Source of the DNA: an uncultured Chloroflexota bacterium
GTDB taxonomy: Bacteria; Chloroflexota; Dehalococcoidia; CAUJGQ01
NCBI GenBank assembly: GCA_937879875.1
Contig: CALFMN010000053.1
Location: 12,501-76,500, forward strand
DNA: 64,000 nucleotides
Direction: 5' to 3'
Shown here: piece by piece, positions 24,064-33,544 of the stretch
How the letters are laid out: the number at the start of each line of letters is the position of its first letter
How positions within the stretch are numbered: position 1 is the first letter of the stretch
The notes under the pieces: model-generated
What the model was told of the DNA's origin: nothing
The model's database searches: none
What the model saw: the letters and a program-made list of their open reading frames with translations, nothing else
Made by a program: the position numbers and the translations under genes

Positions 24064-27000
24064 TTAGGGGTTCGTCTGCTGCCCCGCGAAGGTGAACTCG
24101 TTGGCAAAGGACATGCCCGGCGTGGCTTTGCCAAACGCGTCGTAGGTGTAGGTCTGCGCCGTGCTGCCGCTGCTGTCCACGATGGCGAGCGTCGAGCCCA
24201 GCCCGTCCGCCAGGAAGAAATGCGTCGTGCCGCCACTCAGCGCCACCCGTTCGACGGGCCCGGCGCCCACGCCGTAGATGTACTGGTACGTCCCATCATC
24301 GAGGAGACGGGGTAGCCCCCGGCCCACGTCCCAGAGGTACGAGGTGGTCGTGCCGCCGCTGGTGCGGCTGAGGCGCAGGCCATCGCCGTTGTAGGTCATG
24401 GTGCTGCTGGTGCCGCCGACGGTCTCGCTGGTCAGGTGATTCTCCACGTCCCAACCGAACGTGTCGCTGGCCCGCGCCGTCTCGTTGTCGTTGGTGTCGT
24501 ACGTGTTCGTCGTGGTGGGGCTCGTCGTTCCCGTGAGCCGGTCGGCGGCGTCGTAGCTGGAGGTGGTCGTGCTGCCGCCCACGGTCAGCGTCAGGCGGTT
24601 GCCGGCCGGGTCGTAGCTGTAGCTATTGGTCCCGTCGCCGGTCAGGCGGTCCAGCAGATCGTAGCTGTAGTTCGTTGCGCCGTTCACCGTGCGGTCGCCC
24701 ACGGCGTTGAGCGTGTAGCTCGCCGACGCAATCGTGCCGCCCTTGCTGTGCGTGACGCTGGTCAGCAAATTGCGGTTGTTGTAGCCGTAGCTGACTTGAT
24801 GCGTGCTGCCCGGATAGGTGAGGCTCGTGCGGCGCAGCGCCGCATCGTAGCCGAAGCTCTCGGTTTTGCTGCCTGGGAAGGTGACGGAATCGAGGCGGGT
24901 GTTGCTCGTGTAGCTATACGTTGTGGTGCCGCTGCCGTCGGTCATGCTCGTGCGGTTGCCCACGCCGTTGGTGCCGTAGCTGCGCGTCACGGCGCCGCTC
25001 ACCGCGGTCAGGTCGCCCGCCGTGTTGTAGCCGTAGCTGAAGGCGTTGCTCTTCGGGTCGCTGCGCCCGGTGGTCTGCCCCAGGCTGTTGGGCGTATAGG
25101 TCCAGGTATGGTTGAGCCCGTCCTTCGCCGTCTTGAGGTTGCCGGAGGCGTCGTAGCTGAAGGTCTGCACGTGGTGGTTGGGGTCGGTGGCCGTGAGCAG
25201 GTCCTCCTGGCTGTCGTAGCTGCAGGACCAGCTGAAGTTGTGGGCGTCCGTCACCGTCGCCAGGTTGTCACTGGTGTCGTAGGTGAACAGGCTCTGGCGG
25301 CTGAGCGGGGCGATCAGCGAACTGAGCGTGTTGTCGAAGCCGTAGCTTTGCGAGACGCGGTTGGTGTTGGGGTCGACCACATCGGTCACGCGCAGGGCGC
25401 TGTCGAAGTAGACCGTGCTGCTCTTGTTGCGCTGGTCCGTGTAGGTGGTGACGCCGGCCGATGGGCTGGCGTAGGCGACGCTCATGGCGCCGCTGTCGGC
25501 GTCCTGCTACCCCGTCACCCGCGCCTGCTGGTCGTACGTATTGCGGATCGGCAGATGGCTGAGCTGGTCTTGCACCTGCGTCAGCCAGTGCTTGCTGGAG
25601 GTGAAGCTGGTTGAGCCGGAGAGCACGTCGGTCATCGTCGAGAGGTCGCCGCTGGTGGCGTCGTAGCTGAAGCTCACGCTGCGGCTGGCGCTGTCCGTGA
25701 CGCTGCTGATGCGGTTGCTGGTGTCGTAGTGCAGCGTCAGCGCCCGGCCGCCGGCGTCGGTCACGGTCGAGAGCCGGTTGCTGCCGTCGTAGGCGAGCGT
25801 GGTGGTGGTGCCGTTGCGGTCCACGACGCTGGTCAGGCTGGCCGTCGTCATGCCCGAGAGCACGCTGAAGTGGTAGTCCACCTCCTCGAGGATGCTGTTC
25901 AGCGTCCAGTGCGTGCTGTCCTGCTGCGTCACCTCGCCGTTCACCCCGGTTGTGCCCAGATAGGAGCTGGAGCCGCTGTTCCAGTCAAACGTGTAGCCGC
26001 CGCCGCCCGGCGTCCACAGCACCACCGTGCTGCCGGCACTCAAGACCTGCAGGCGGTACTGCCAGGTGTGCGACCACTTCGGCCCCAGCGGTCCTTGATT
26101 GATGCTACTGCCTGCCGCGACTTCCGTGATCGCCTGATTGGCGTAGGCCCGCGTGAACGTCAGCGGCAGGTAGGCGCTGAGCCCCGACAGCGCGAGGTCG
26201 GTTTGCGTGGTTTGATACGCGCCGCTCACCAAATCCACGCCGCCGGGGCTGGTGGCCGAGGCGGGGAAGGGGAACTCGCGCCCCAGCGTGATCCCCAGCC
26301 GCGGCACGCCGCGGGCGGAGGGGCCGTCCGCTCGCTCGACGTAGGCGAGGTCGGGATAGGGGCTGGCGCCGGTGAGCACCAGCGTGCCGCTTGCGCCCGC
26401 CGTGTTGGGGATCGAGGACAGCTGCTCCAGCCAGGTGCCCGCCGGGTCGCCGGCGCCGGTGCTGCTGGTGAAGACGGTCGTGCTGGTCGTGCCGTTATTG
26501 AAGGCAACACTCAGGCCTGAGCCCGAGCTCAGGCGGTAGCCGATGCGGAACCAGTCCACGCTGCCGGTCGAGGCGTAGTCCAGCGCGAAGCTCGAGGAGG
26601 TCAGCGAGGCGATCGCCGCCACGTAGGTGGCGCCGGCCGCGGTCGTGGTCAGCGTGGCGCTGCCGCTCCAGGCGGGCACCGTGCCGGAAACGGTGGGGGT
26701 GCCGCTGAAGTCGCCGTTGGGCACGTAGCTCGGGATGGCGCCGCTGGCCGTGGCCGCCGGCTGGCTCTGGACGGTGAAGGAGAACCAGGTGGGGTTGAAG
26801 CCGGAGCAGTCGGGGCCGTTGCAGGCGGTGACGTTCCACTGATACGTCTGGCCGTACAGGAGCTGCTCCGTGCTCGGCACGCTCGCAGAGAGGCTGGTGG
26901 TGGCGGGCAGGTCGGCGAGGAAGCGGCCGCCCCACGACGGACTCGGGTCCCAGAGCGAGACGGTGTAGGTGGTGGTGCCGGGGATGGCGCCGGTCGGTTG

Positions 27001-27189
27001 GAGCCAGCTCAGCGGCGGCGTCTGGCTCTGGTTGGTGGCGCCGTTTGTGGGCGAACTCTGCGTCACCACGCCCGGCGCGGTGGCCAAGGCGTGCTGGGGA
27101 CGCGTCAGGGCCGCATAGCCCGCGGTGAGCGCAGCGGCGCTGACGAGGGCGAGGGCAAGCAGAACGAGGGGCTGCCGGCGGCGCCGCAT
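24064..27189 (-). pseudogene. RHS-repeat protein interrupted by an in-frame TAG; no toxin tip
   Basis: One continuous frame of 1,041 codons broken only by TAG at 25507-25509 (context RVTG-stop-QDADSG, where Gln would fit). The N-terminus is a signal peptide (LVLLALALVSAAALTAGYAA), then a fibronectin-like module around residues 45-125, a DUF6531-like segment (VDLVSGAYQTTQTDLALSG), and more than twenty YD repeats such as YSYDLLDRLTGDG and YDPAGNRLTLT. It ends at FTFAGQQTNP, exactly where intact RHS proteins continue into the hyperconserved 'GL.Y.RARYYDP' core and the variable toxin, both absent here. GGGAGG precedes the ATG. Either a pseudogene or a readthrough gene; decay is more likely given the broken regulator upstream. 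Confidence 0.85.
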
Positions 27190-27257
27190 GACGATGCCTC
27201 CCTGCCCGACGGCCAGGGGCTGGCGTCGGGGCGTTCGGGTTCTGGGCAGCAGGCGTG

Positions 27258-27479
27258 TCAGTGTGCGGGGGTCGCGCTGGGCGGCGGCGGGTGCGTATGG
27301 GCCATGCTGGGCGGGGTGACGTTGGCCGGTGGCGCGTGCAGGCCGCTACGGCGCAGCGTGTGGTGATGGGCCGCGGCGCTGGTCGAGGCGCGGGGCGTCA
27401 CCCCCGCCGCACCGATGGGCACGGCAAGCGTCAGGGCCGCAAGGAACAGGCCGAATCCCAGGCGTCGCGAGGGTCGCAT
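27258..27479 (-). CDS. Small secreted His/Pro-rich peptide upstream of RHS
   Basis: 73 residues from ATG 27477-27479, preceded by GAGGAGG with 7-nt spacing. Residues 8-28 (GFGLFLAALTLAVPIGAAG) form a signal peptide with a likely cleavage near the Ala-Gly. The mature part is rich in His and Pro (AAAHHHTLRRSG, AHTHPPPPSATPAH). No family is recognised. It sits 68 nt upstream of the RHS start on the same strand and could be an accessory or metal-binding peptide. A random frame with such a good ribosome site and signal sequence is unlikely but possible. Confidence 0.5.
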   Translation of the reverse strand: MRPSRRLGFGLFLAALTLAVPIGAAGVTPRASTSAAAHHHTLRRSGLHAPPANVTPPSMAHTHPPPPSATPAH

Positions 27480-27522
27480 GGCCCGCCTCCTCGGTCGCGC
27501 CCGCGAGCGCGATCTGCGGGAC

Positions 27523-28225
27523 TCATGCTGGCGCAGTGCGGCTTGCTTGCCCACGCGGAAACCTGCCATCGGCCGGCGTCTTCATGCCACCGGTTTGGCG
27601 TTTTCCTGCCAGCGTCCGGTCGCCGAGCAGGCCGAGTTGCGCGGCGCGGACGCCGAGCTGGACCGGGGAGGCGGCCCCGAGTGTGATCGAGAGGGCGCGC
27701 ACCAGCCGATCCACCGTGCGCAGGCTGACATGCTCGCCGGCGGCGATCTGGTCATGTGTCTGTCCGGCACAGAGCAGAGCAAGCACGCGCCGCTCGCGCT
27801 GGGACGGCGCGGCGTCGTAGAAGCTCTGTGCCAACTGATAGCTGCCCACGACGAAGCCGTCCTCCAACAGCGTGAGCACGTGGCGGAACTTCGCCGGGGT
27901 GACGTCGCGCCACAGCACGCCGCCTTCGATGCGCAAGGCCGGCAGCCCGGGCAGCACCACCAGTTCGGTTGGGTCGAGCAGCAGCAGGACGCGACTGCCG
28001 GGACAGCAGCGGCGCAGCTCGCTGAGCAGGGGGGGAATCGGCTTCCCACCCACCAGACCGGCACTGACGATCAGGTCCAGGCTGAGCGCGGGGATGAGCT
28101 GCTGCGCCCGGGCCAGCGCGCGCTTCACCGACGAGCCGCACCTCGGGCCATCCCATGAGCGCCGTGCAGAGGCTCTGCCACGCCGGATTCTCCGAGCGGA
28201 TGAGGAAGAGGCTGTGCTCGCCCAT
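27523..28225 (-). pseudogene. LuxR-type response regulator, frameshifted
   Basis: Translation starts at ATG 28223-28225 (MGEHSLFLIRSENPAWQSL) and proceeds as a receiver-like domain to about 28110, where homologous sequence continues in another frame (LARAQQLIPALSLDLIVSAG). The break lies in a GCGCGCGC run near 28120. The second frame holds the rest of a degenerate receiver and a LuxR helix-turn-helix (SQRERRVLALLCAGQTHDQI, then EHVSLRTVDRLVRAL). The usual phospho-acceptor Asp is not obvious. It precedes the secreted peptide and RHS on the same strand and has its own promoter. Assembly error is an alternative to decay. Confidence 0.75.
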
Positions 28226-28569
28226 GTCCGTCTCCTGCCACGCGGCTCACCAGCACTGCATATCGTTTCAGGTATATATCTTCTCAAGAACACTGCGATG
28301 TCAATGAAGTATAGCGAGCAGACGAAGGGTATGGGCCATACAAAGCCTGATAGATCGGTTCCAACTCGGTGACGCTGGCGCCGTCGGCCGGTCGCCGCGT
28401 ACTCCTCACTTCGCATCCTGCGGCCGGGCTCGCCGCCTGCCTGATGCGACCGCCCGCACAGCCCGGCATCCCTGGTCGCGAGACGCGAGGCCACGCCACG
28501 AGCGGGGGTGCCATCTCTCCGCCGCTGCGTGGCGTACGATACAGTGAAGGGGCAGCAAGGAGCAGCGTC
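28226..28569. other. Divergent intergenic region
   Basis: The segment holds the AT-rich promoter described separately (left half). The right half is GC-rich and contains nothing I can name beyond the AAGGAG site for the gene at 28570. No convincing gene is present. Confidence 0.5.
28273..28304 (-). promoter_or_regulatory. Sigma-70-like promoter of the LuxR/RHS locus
   Basis: On the minus strand a perfect TTGACA (28299-28304) is followed after 18 nt by GATATA (28275-28280), inside a TATATA tract. It is about 50 nt upstream of the regulator's ATG in a locally AT-rich stretch that stands out from the GC-rich background. Confidence 0.5.
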
Positions 28570-28827
28570 ATGCAGCTCGACGCGGAGAAGCGCCAGGCCT
28601 ATTCCGCCGCCTACGAACGCTGGCAGCGGGATCTGGCTGCGCTGCACCGCGTGCTGCTCGATGGCGCTGCGCTCGACCCGCCGCATTTCGTGGCGCTGCT
28701 GCGGCGCGAAAGTAAGTCGAAGGCGAAGTACGACGACGTCCGCCAGCACGTGCTCGGCCTGCCCGACGCCTCGCCCGACGACGATCCATTCGGCGACGAC
28801 CCTTCGACCCACGACGACGAGGAGTAG
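28570..28827 (+). CDS. Small conserved-looking protein of unknown function
   Basis: 85 residues from ATG 28570 with AAGGAG 7 nt upstream. The first 60 residues are helical and amphipathic (RQAYSAAYERWQRDLAALHR, RESKSKAKYDDVRQHVLGL); the tail is highly acidic (SPDDDPFGDDPSTHDDEE). No motif is known to me. It ends 6 nt before the CcdA start and supplies its ribosome site, so the two are cotranscribed. Confidence 0.7.
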   Translation: MQLDAEKRQAYSAAYERWQRDLAALHRVLLDGAALDPPHFVALLRRESKSKAKYDDVRQHVLGLPDASPDDDPFGDDPSTHDDEE

Positions 28828-28833
28828 CCCGGC

Positions 28834-29622
28834 GTGAGCACCGATGGTTTGTTGGGCCCTTTTGTCGCGTTCCTCGCAGGGCTGCTCTCGTTTCTTTCAC
28901 CCTGTGTGCTGCCGCTGGTGCCCGTTTACATCGCGCAGATGGCCGGCACCGCAACCGCTGGCAACGGCGCTAGCCGGCGTGTCACCTTTATCCATGCCGT
29001 CAGCTTCGTGGCTGGGTTCTCGCTGGTGTTCATCGCGCTCGGCGCCTCCGTCGGGCTGATCGGCTACGGGCTGAAGGACCATCAGCGCGAGCTGGCCGTG
29101 CTGGCAGGCATCTTTATTATTGTCATGGGTATGCATCTCACCGGCGTGCTGCGCATCCCCGCGCTCTACCGCACCTACGCCGTGCCGGTGGGCGCCGGCG
29201 CGGGCGGCGGCACGGTCAGCATGGGCGGCGGCAGCGGCGGAGGACGTGGCGGGCGGCGTTGGGCATCGCTGGGCTACGGCCGCTCGTCGCTGGTGGGTGC
29301 GGGCTTCGCCCTGGGCTGGACGCCCTGCATCGGGCCGGTGCTGGGCAGCATCCTGACGCTGGCGCAGGCCGAAGGGACCGTGGGGCGGGCGATCCTGCTG
29401 CTGGTCTGTTACTCACTCGGCCTGGGCGTGCCGTTTCTGGTGACCGGCATGGCCATTGGCTCGGTGACGGGCTATCTCAAACGCATCAACCGCTATCTGC
29501 CGGCGATCGAGGTCGGCAGCGGTGCTCTGCTGATCTTTGTCGGCGTGCTGCTGATCGCCGGGCGCATGACCATGTTCAACAGCTACTTCGACCATTTCGG
29601 CCGCCTCTCCCGCGGGCTCTGA
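28834..29622 (+). CDS. ccdA: Cytochrome c biogenesis / thiol transport protein CcdA
   Basis: 262 residues, about six transmembrane segments. The first has LLSFLSPCVLPLVPVYI with the conserved S-P-C-V-L-P motif, and the fourth has LGWTPCIGPVLGSIL with the second conserved Cys-Pro pair. CcdA carries electrons from cytoplasmic thioredoxin across the membrane to keep exported thiol proteins reduced, including apocytochromes c. A Gly-rich loop (GAGAGGGTVSMGGGSGGG) between helices 3 and 4 is longer than usual. The start is GTG 28834. No cytochrome or Ccs genes are adjacent. Confidence 0.93.
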   Translation: MSTDGLLGPFVAFLAGLLSFLSPCVLPLVPVYIAQMAGTATAGNGASRRVTFIHAVSFVAGFSLVFIALGASVGLIGYGLKDHQRELAVLAGIFIIVMGMHLTGVLRIPALYRTYAVPVGAGAGGGTVSMGGGSGGGRGGRRWASLGYGRSSLVGAGFALGWTPCIGPVLGSILTLAQAEGTVGRAILLLVCYSLGLGVPFLVTGMAIGSVTGYLKRINRYLPAIEVGSGALLIFVGVLLIAGRMTMFNSYFDHFGRLSRGL

Positions 29623-29740
29623 CGGCAGCAAAAGCGGTTTGCGCCGGGGCTGGACGGCTCGTAGACTGAGCAGAGAACAGGCCGTGGAGGGTGCTTCCCC
29701 CGCAGTGGGACATCGGCCCTCCCAGGGTGGCGTAGCCGCG

Positions 29741-30181
29741 ATGGAGTCGGAGTTCGGGCTCGACCTGCAGGAAGTCCGCAACGTGATCGATACGGCGGAC
29801 GTGGTGATTGTGCGCTTCCGCATTTTGGAGTCGCGCCTGTTGATCGACGCCCGCAGCAACGGCGGCGACGGGCCGTTGATCCAGCTCGTGCCGCGCGCTC
29901 AGTCCGTTGAAGAGCGCTTTCACAGCCTGAAAGAGTTGCGGCCGCACTTCCCGCTGCCGGACAAGATTATGTCGTTTGAGTGGCCGAAGCACATCGCCAC
30001 GCTGCGCGATTCCGGTGTCTGGCAGCATGTCGAAGAGCGGCTGGGCAACGCGGGCGGCGGTGCGGCGCGGGAGCGGGCGCGCGGCGTGCTGACAGAACTG
30101 CTCGCGGCCGAGCGCCGTGAAGAGATCGCCGCGATACGCGGCGGGGACGGCTATCAGACGCTGTGGCAACGGCCCGGTTGA
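29741..30181 (+). CDS. Conserved-looking protein of unknown function
   Basis: 146 residues from ATG 29741; an upstream in-frame extension to 29639 is possible but has no ribosome site. DTADVVIVRFRILESRLLID forms a beta-hairpin, RFHSLKELRPHFPLPDKIMS and FEWPKHIATLRDSGVWQHVE follow, and the C-terminus is a charged helix. I recognise no family or active site. It stands alone between CcdA and the threonine aldolase and is followed by a terminator-like hairpin. Confidence 0.6.
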   Translation: MESEFGLDLQEVRNVIDTADVVIVRFRILESRLLIDARSNGGDGPLIQLVPRAQSVEERFHSLKELRPHFPLPDKIMSFEWPKHIATLRDSGVWQHVEERLGNAGGGAARERARGVLTELLAAERREEIAAIRGGDGYQTLWQRPG

Positions 30182-30209
30182 GGCCGTCCGCGAGCGGTGC
30201 AGACGCCTG

Positions 30210-30230
30210 ACGGGGGCCGCGAGCCCCCGT
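30210..30230 (+). terminator. GC-rich hairpin terminator
   Basis: ACGGGGGC and GCCCCCGT pair perfectly around a CGCGA loop, followed by TCGTTGTG. It lies 29 nt past the stop of the preceding gene and before the threonine aldolase. Confidence 0.55.
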
Positions 30231-30286
30231 TCGTTGTGCCCGGTCCGGCGCCGCGCCGCATAGTTGGAGCCCGATGGAGGAGCGAG

Positions 30287-31330
30287 ATGGACGCCATCGA
30301 TCTGCGCAGCGACACCGTCACTCTGCCCTCGCCCGCGATGCGCGCGGCCATGGCGAACGCCGATCTCGGCGATGACGTCTACGGCGAAGACCCGACGATC
30401 AACCGGCTCGAACGCCGTGCCGCCGAGCTGCTGGGCAAAGAGGCGGCGCTGTTCGTTGCCAGCGGTACGATGAGCAACCTCGTGGCGCTGCTGACCCACT
30501 GCGGGCGCGGCGATGAGGCGATCGTCGGCTCGCAGGCCCATATTCTGCACTACGAAGTTGCGGGGGCGGCCGGCCTCGGCGGCATTCAGCTGCGTGCGGC
30601 GCAGAACGACGCGCGCGGCCGGCTCGACCCAACCGAGGTGCGCGCCCTGATCCGCGGCAAGAACGTCCACAACCCCAGCACCGTGCTGGTCTGCCTGGAG
30701 AATACGCACAACCGCTGCGGCGGCGCCGCGCTCAGCGCCGCGGAGATCGGCGCCGTTGCCAGCGTCGCGCACGAGCACGGCTGCGCCGTGCATATCGACG
30801 GCGCCCGCATCTTCAACGCGGCCGTGGCGCTGGGTGTGCCGGCGGCCGCGTTGGTGCGCGGTGCGGACTCGATCGGTTTCTGTCTCTCCAAAGGGCTCTC
30901 TGCGCCGGTTGGCTCGCTGCTCTGCGGCAGCGGCGGGTTTATCGAACGCGCACGTAAGACGCGCAAGATGGTCGGGGGCGGCATGCGGCAGGCAGGTGTG
31001 CTTGCAGCCGCCGGACTGGTGGCGCTGGACGAGATGAATGACCGTCTGTCCGAGGACCACGCCAACGCCCGCCGTCTGGCCGAAGGGCTGGCGCAACTGC
31101 CGGGCATCCGCCTCGATCCGCGCGCGATCGAAACGAACATCGTGATCTTCCAGCTCGACGGCCTGAGCGCGGACGAGTTTCTCGGCGCCATTCGCCGCAC
31201 GGGCGTGCTTGCCGGCAGCCCCGGTCCGGGCAGCGTGCGCATGGTCACGCACTACGGCATCGGGGCAACGGCGATCGACACGGCGCTGGAGCGCATCGCC
31301 GCCGCGCAGCCCGCCACTGTCGTTTCATGA
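30287..31330 (+). CDS. ltaE: Low-specificity L-threonine aldolase
   Basis: 347 residues of fold-type I PLP enzyme. It opens IDLRSDTVTLPSPAMRAAM with the DVYGEDPTINRLE motif of threonine aldolases. The PLP lysine is Lys202 in GFCLSKGLSAPVGS, and the aspartate pairing with the cofactor nitrogen is in VHIDGARIFNAAV. It cleaves L-threonine and L-allo-threonine to glycine and acetaldehyde. ATG 30287 follows GGAGG-AGCGAG. The stop overlaps the lipoprotein start by 4 nt (ATGA). Confidence 0.94.
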   Translation: MDAIDLRSDTVTLPSPAMRAAMANADLGDDVYGEDPTINRLERRAAELLGKEAALFVASGTMSNLVALLTHCGRGDEAIVGSQAHILHYEVAGAAGLGGIQLRAAQNDARGRLDPTEVRALIRGKNVHNPSTVLVCLENTHNRCGGAALSAAEIGAVASVAHEHGCAVHIDGARIFNAAVALGVPAAALVRGADSIGFCLSKGLSAPVGSLLCGSGGFIERARKTRKMVGGGMRQAGVLAAAGLVALDEMNDRLSEDHANARRLAEGLAQLPGIRLDPRAIETNIVIFQLDGLSADEFLGAIRRTGVLAGSPGPGSVRMVTHYGIGATAIDTALERIAAAQPATVVS

Positions 31331-32064
31331 ATCGAACCGCGCCGCGTCGCGCCGGCTGGCTGCTGGCGGCGCTGCTGAGTGTGGCGTTCGCGGCAGCCTG
31401 CGCATCATCGGACGAGGCGCGGCCGGTGCGCATCGCCCAGCCGCTGCCCGATCAAGAGACGCTGCAATACACGCTGCTGGACCGCAACGGTCAGCAGATC
31501 GGCGGCGCCACGCTATCGATTCAGCAGCAGGGCGCCACGCTTACGCTCGGACAGCAGTACACCGACCTTTCCGGTCACACGGATACGCTCAGCACGACCG
31601 TCGACGCCGCGACCCTGCTGCCAGTCGCCGCGCAGCGGACGATCGACAGCGGCGACGTGCAATCGACGCTGAAGGTTCAGTACAGTTCAGGCCAGGTGAC
31701 GGCCGCTGTGACGAGCGGCGGCACAACGCATAACGCCAGCGAGACGATCACGACGAATTCGACCTACGACGATCAGGAGTCGTTCTTCCTGCTGCGCACG
31801 CTGCCGTTCACGCCGGGCTATACCACGCAGTTTGTCCTCGTTGTCACCGACGCGACGCACGGCACGATCAGCCGGGCGCTGGCAACGGCGCATGTCGTCG
31901 GCATGACGACGGCCAAGGTCGGCAACCGCAACCCGGCAGCGTGGGAGGTGCAGCTCACCGCTGCTGGCGCGACCAACACGGCCTGGTTCGATACCAGTCC
32001 TGCGCGGCGGCTCCTGCGCTACGACAACAGCGGCCAGACGCGCATCGAGCTGAAGAATCCCTGA
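31327..32064 (+). CDS. Predicted lipoprotein, unknown function
   Basis: 245 residues. A signal sequence with GWLLAALLSVAFAAACASSD ends in a lipobox A-A-A-C, so the mature protein would be lipid-anchored at the outer face of the membrane. The rest is beta-rich, with repeated Thr/Ser strands (QQQGATLTLGQQYTDLSGHT, VQSTLKVQYSSGQVTAAVTS), resembling DUF3108-like proteins, though I am not certain. It overlaps the threonine aldolase by 4 nt. Confidence 0.75.
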   Translation: MNRTAPRRAGWLLAALLSVAFAAACASSDEARPVRIAQPLPDQETLQYTLLDRNGQQIGGATLSIQQQGATLTLGQQYTDLSGHTDTLSTTVDAATLLPVAAQRTIDSGDVQSTLKVQYSSGQVTAAVTSGGTTHNASETITTNSTYDDQESFFLLRTLPFTPGYTTQFVLVVTDATHGTISRALATAHVVGMTTAKVGNRNPAAWEVQLTAAGATNTAWFDTSPARRLLRYDNSGQTRIELKNP

Positions 32065-32072
32065 GCCGTGGC

Positions 32073-32419
32073 TCACTGCTGCTGCGACGGGCTCCAATCG
32101 GCCGCCGGCACGCGCAGCATGAGAACGGCGGCCGCCTGCGACACCGTTCCCCCGACGGCCTGAGTCAATGCGGCCACATCCTCGCTGAGATTCCGGTCGG
32201 GCGCCCGGAACGCGATCCACGGTTCCTCCGCGTTGATGGCGATGGCGCAACCGGCGCCGGGGCTCGCGGTGGCCTCGGCGGCGCGCAGCAACGCGGCGAG
32301 TGCCGCGTCGAGCGTGAAGCGACACGCGCCGCGAGCACGGAGGCGATGGCTTCGTGCGCATCGATCAGACGTAGCACTGGAAACCCGTCCGCGTCATGGC
32401 GAGCCGCCGGCGACAACAC
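32073..32419 (-). pseudogene. Frameshifted small protein
   Basis: Two overlapping minus-strand frames join into one sensible sequence: FPVLRLIDAHEAIASVLAA in one (32419 side), then CRFTLDAALAALLRAAEAT and AINAEEPWIAFRAPDRNL in the other. The switch lies near 32335 in a GCGGCGCG run. Whole length would be about 115 residues. The family is unknown. A one-base sequencing or assembly error would also explain it. Confidence 0.45.
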
Positions 32420-32497
32420 CCCGGCGATTCGCTACAGTACAGGCGACCGCGCCACGGCCCGGCAACGGCCGTCCCGCCGCCGAAGGAGCGCCCTGCC

Positions 32498-33496
32498 ATG
32501 CGCTTTGGCTTCTATCTTCCCACGCGCGGGCCGCAGGCCGCGGGACCGGCCGTCGAAGCGCTGGCCCGTCACGGCGAGGCGTTGGGCTATCACTCCGCCG
32601 TGGTTGCCGATCACATCGTCATTCCGGCCAGCTCAGACTCGATCTACCCCTATACCCTCGACGGCAAGCATCCCAGCGAGGGGGATGCGCTGGAACAGCT
32701 TGCCGAGATCGCCTTTGTCGCCGGCGTCACGCGTACGTTGCGGCTGATCACCAGCGTGCTGATCGTGCCGCACCGCAATCCGGTGGTGACGGCCAAGACG
32801 TTGGCGACGATTGACGTGCTCTCGCGCGGTCGGCTGACCGTCGGCGTCGGCGTCGGCTGGCTGCGGGAGGAGTTCGCGGCGCTGGGAGCGCCCAACTTCG
32901 AGCGCCGCGGGGCGGTCACGGATGAGTATATCCGCATCTTCAAGACGCTCTGGACGCAGGCGCCGGCGACGTTTTCTGGCGAGTTCTATCGTTTCGACAG
33001 TGTGTGGTCCTTGCCGATGCCCGTGCAGCAGCCGCATCCGCCGATCTGGATCGGCGGCCACAGCCGCGCAGCGCTGCGGCGGGCGGCGCGCCTGGGCGAC
33101 GGCTGGCACCCGGTCGGCGGCGTGCCCTCCGCGCCGCTGCGTCCGGCCGAGCTGCGCGCGAAGGTTGTGGAGTTGCACCGGCTCTGCGCGGCGGAAGGGC
33201 GAGGCCCCGCGGAGCTGACGGTCTCGCTGAAGGCTCCGCTCTACGACGTGCGTGTGACGGGCGCCGCGCTGGATGCTGAGGGCCGCGAGCGACGGCCACT
33301 CTCAGGCACGGCGGAGCAGATCGCGGCAGACGTCGACGCCTACGCTGAAGCGGGTGTGAGCGAGCTGATTCTCGACTTCCGCGGCGATGCGCTCGGCGCC
33401 AGCCTGGACCGGATGGAGTGGTTCGCGCGCGAAGTCATGCCGCACGCCGGCCCAGCTTCTCAGGCACTCCCCGCCGCCGCGCACTCCCCCAGATGA
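32498..33496 (+). CDS. LLM-class F420-dependent oxidoreductase (TIGR03619-like)
   Basis: 332 residues, a luciferase-like TIM barrel. It opens MRFGFYLPTRGP, has GRLTVGVGVGWLREEF, the QQPHPPIWIGGHSRAALRRA strand and a C-terminal VSELILDFRG, all characteristic of the TIGR03619 F420 group rather than FMN luciferases. The substrate is unknown; relatives oxidise or reduce alcohols, sugars and aromatic compounds. GAAGGAG lies upstream of ATG 32498. A tRNA gene follows 48 nt after the stop. Confidence 0.9.
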   Translation: MRFGFYLPTRGPQAAGPAVEALARHGEALGYHSAVVADHIVIPASSDSIYPYTLDGKHPSEGDALEQLAEIAFVAGVTRTLRLITSVLIVPHRNPVVTAKTLATIDVLSRGRLTVGVGVGWLREEFAALGAPNFERRGAVTDEYIRIFKTLWTQAPATFSGEFYRFDSVWSLPMPVQQPHPPIWIGGHSRAALRRAARLGDGWHPVGGVPSAPLRPAELRAKVVELHRLCAAEGRGPAELTVSLKAPLYDVRVTGAALDAEGRERRPLSGTAEQIAADVDAYAEAGVSELILDFRGDALGASLDRMEWFAREVMPHAGPASQALPAAAHSPR

Positions 33497-33544
33497 CAGG
33501 GCCGACCGCACATGCGTACAATCAGACAAGTTCCATGCCGCCAC

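Noticed and set aside
24436..25614. Long plus-strand open frame of about 390 codons
   Set aside because: It is antisense to the RHS repeats; periodic YD-repeat codons create a long open complement. The minus strand has the real family sequence.
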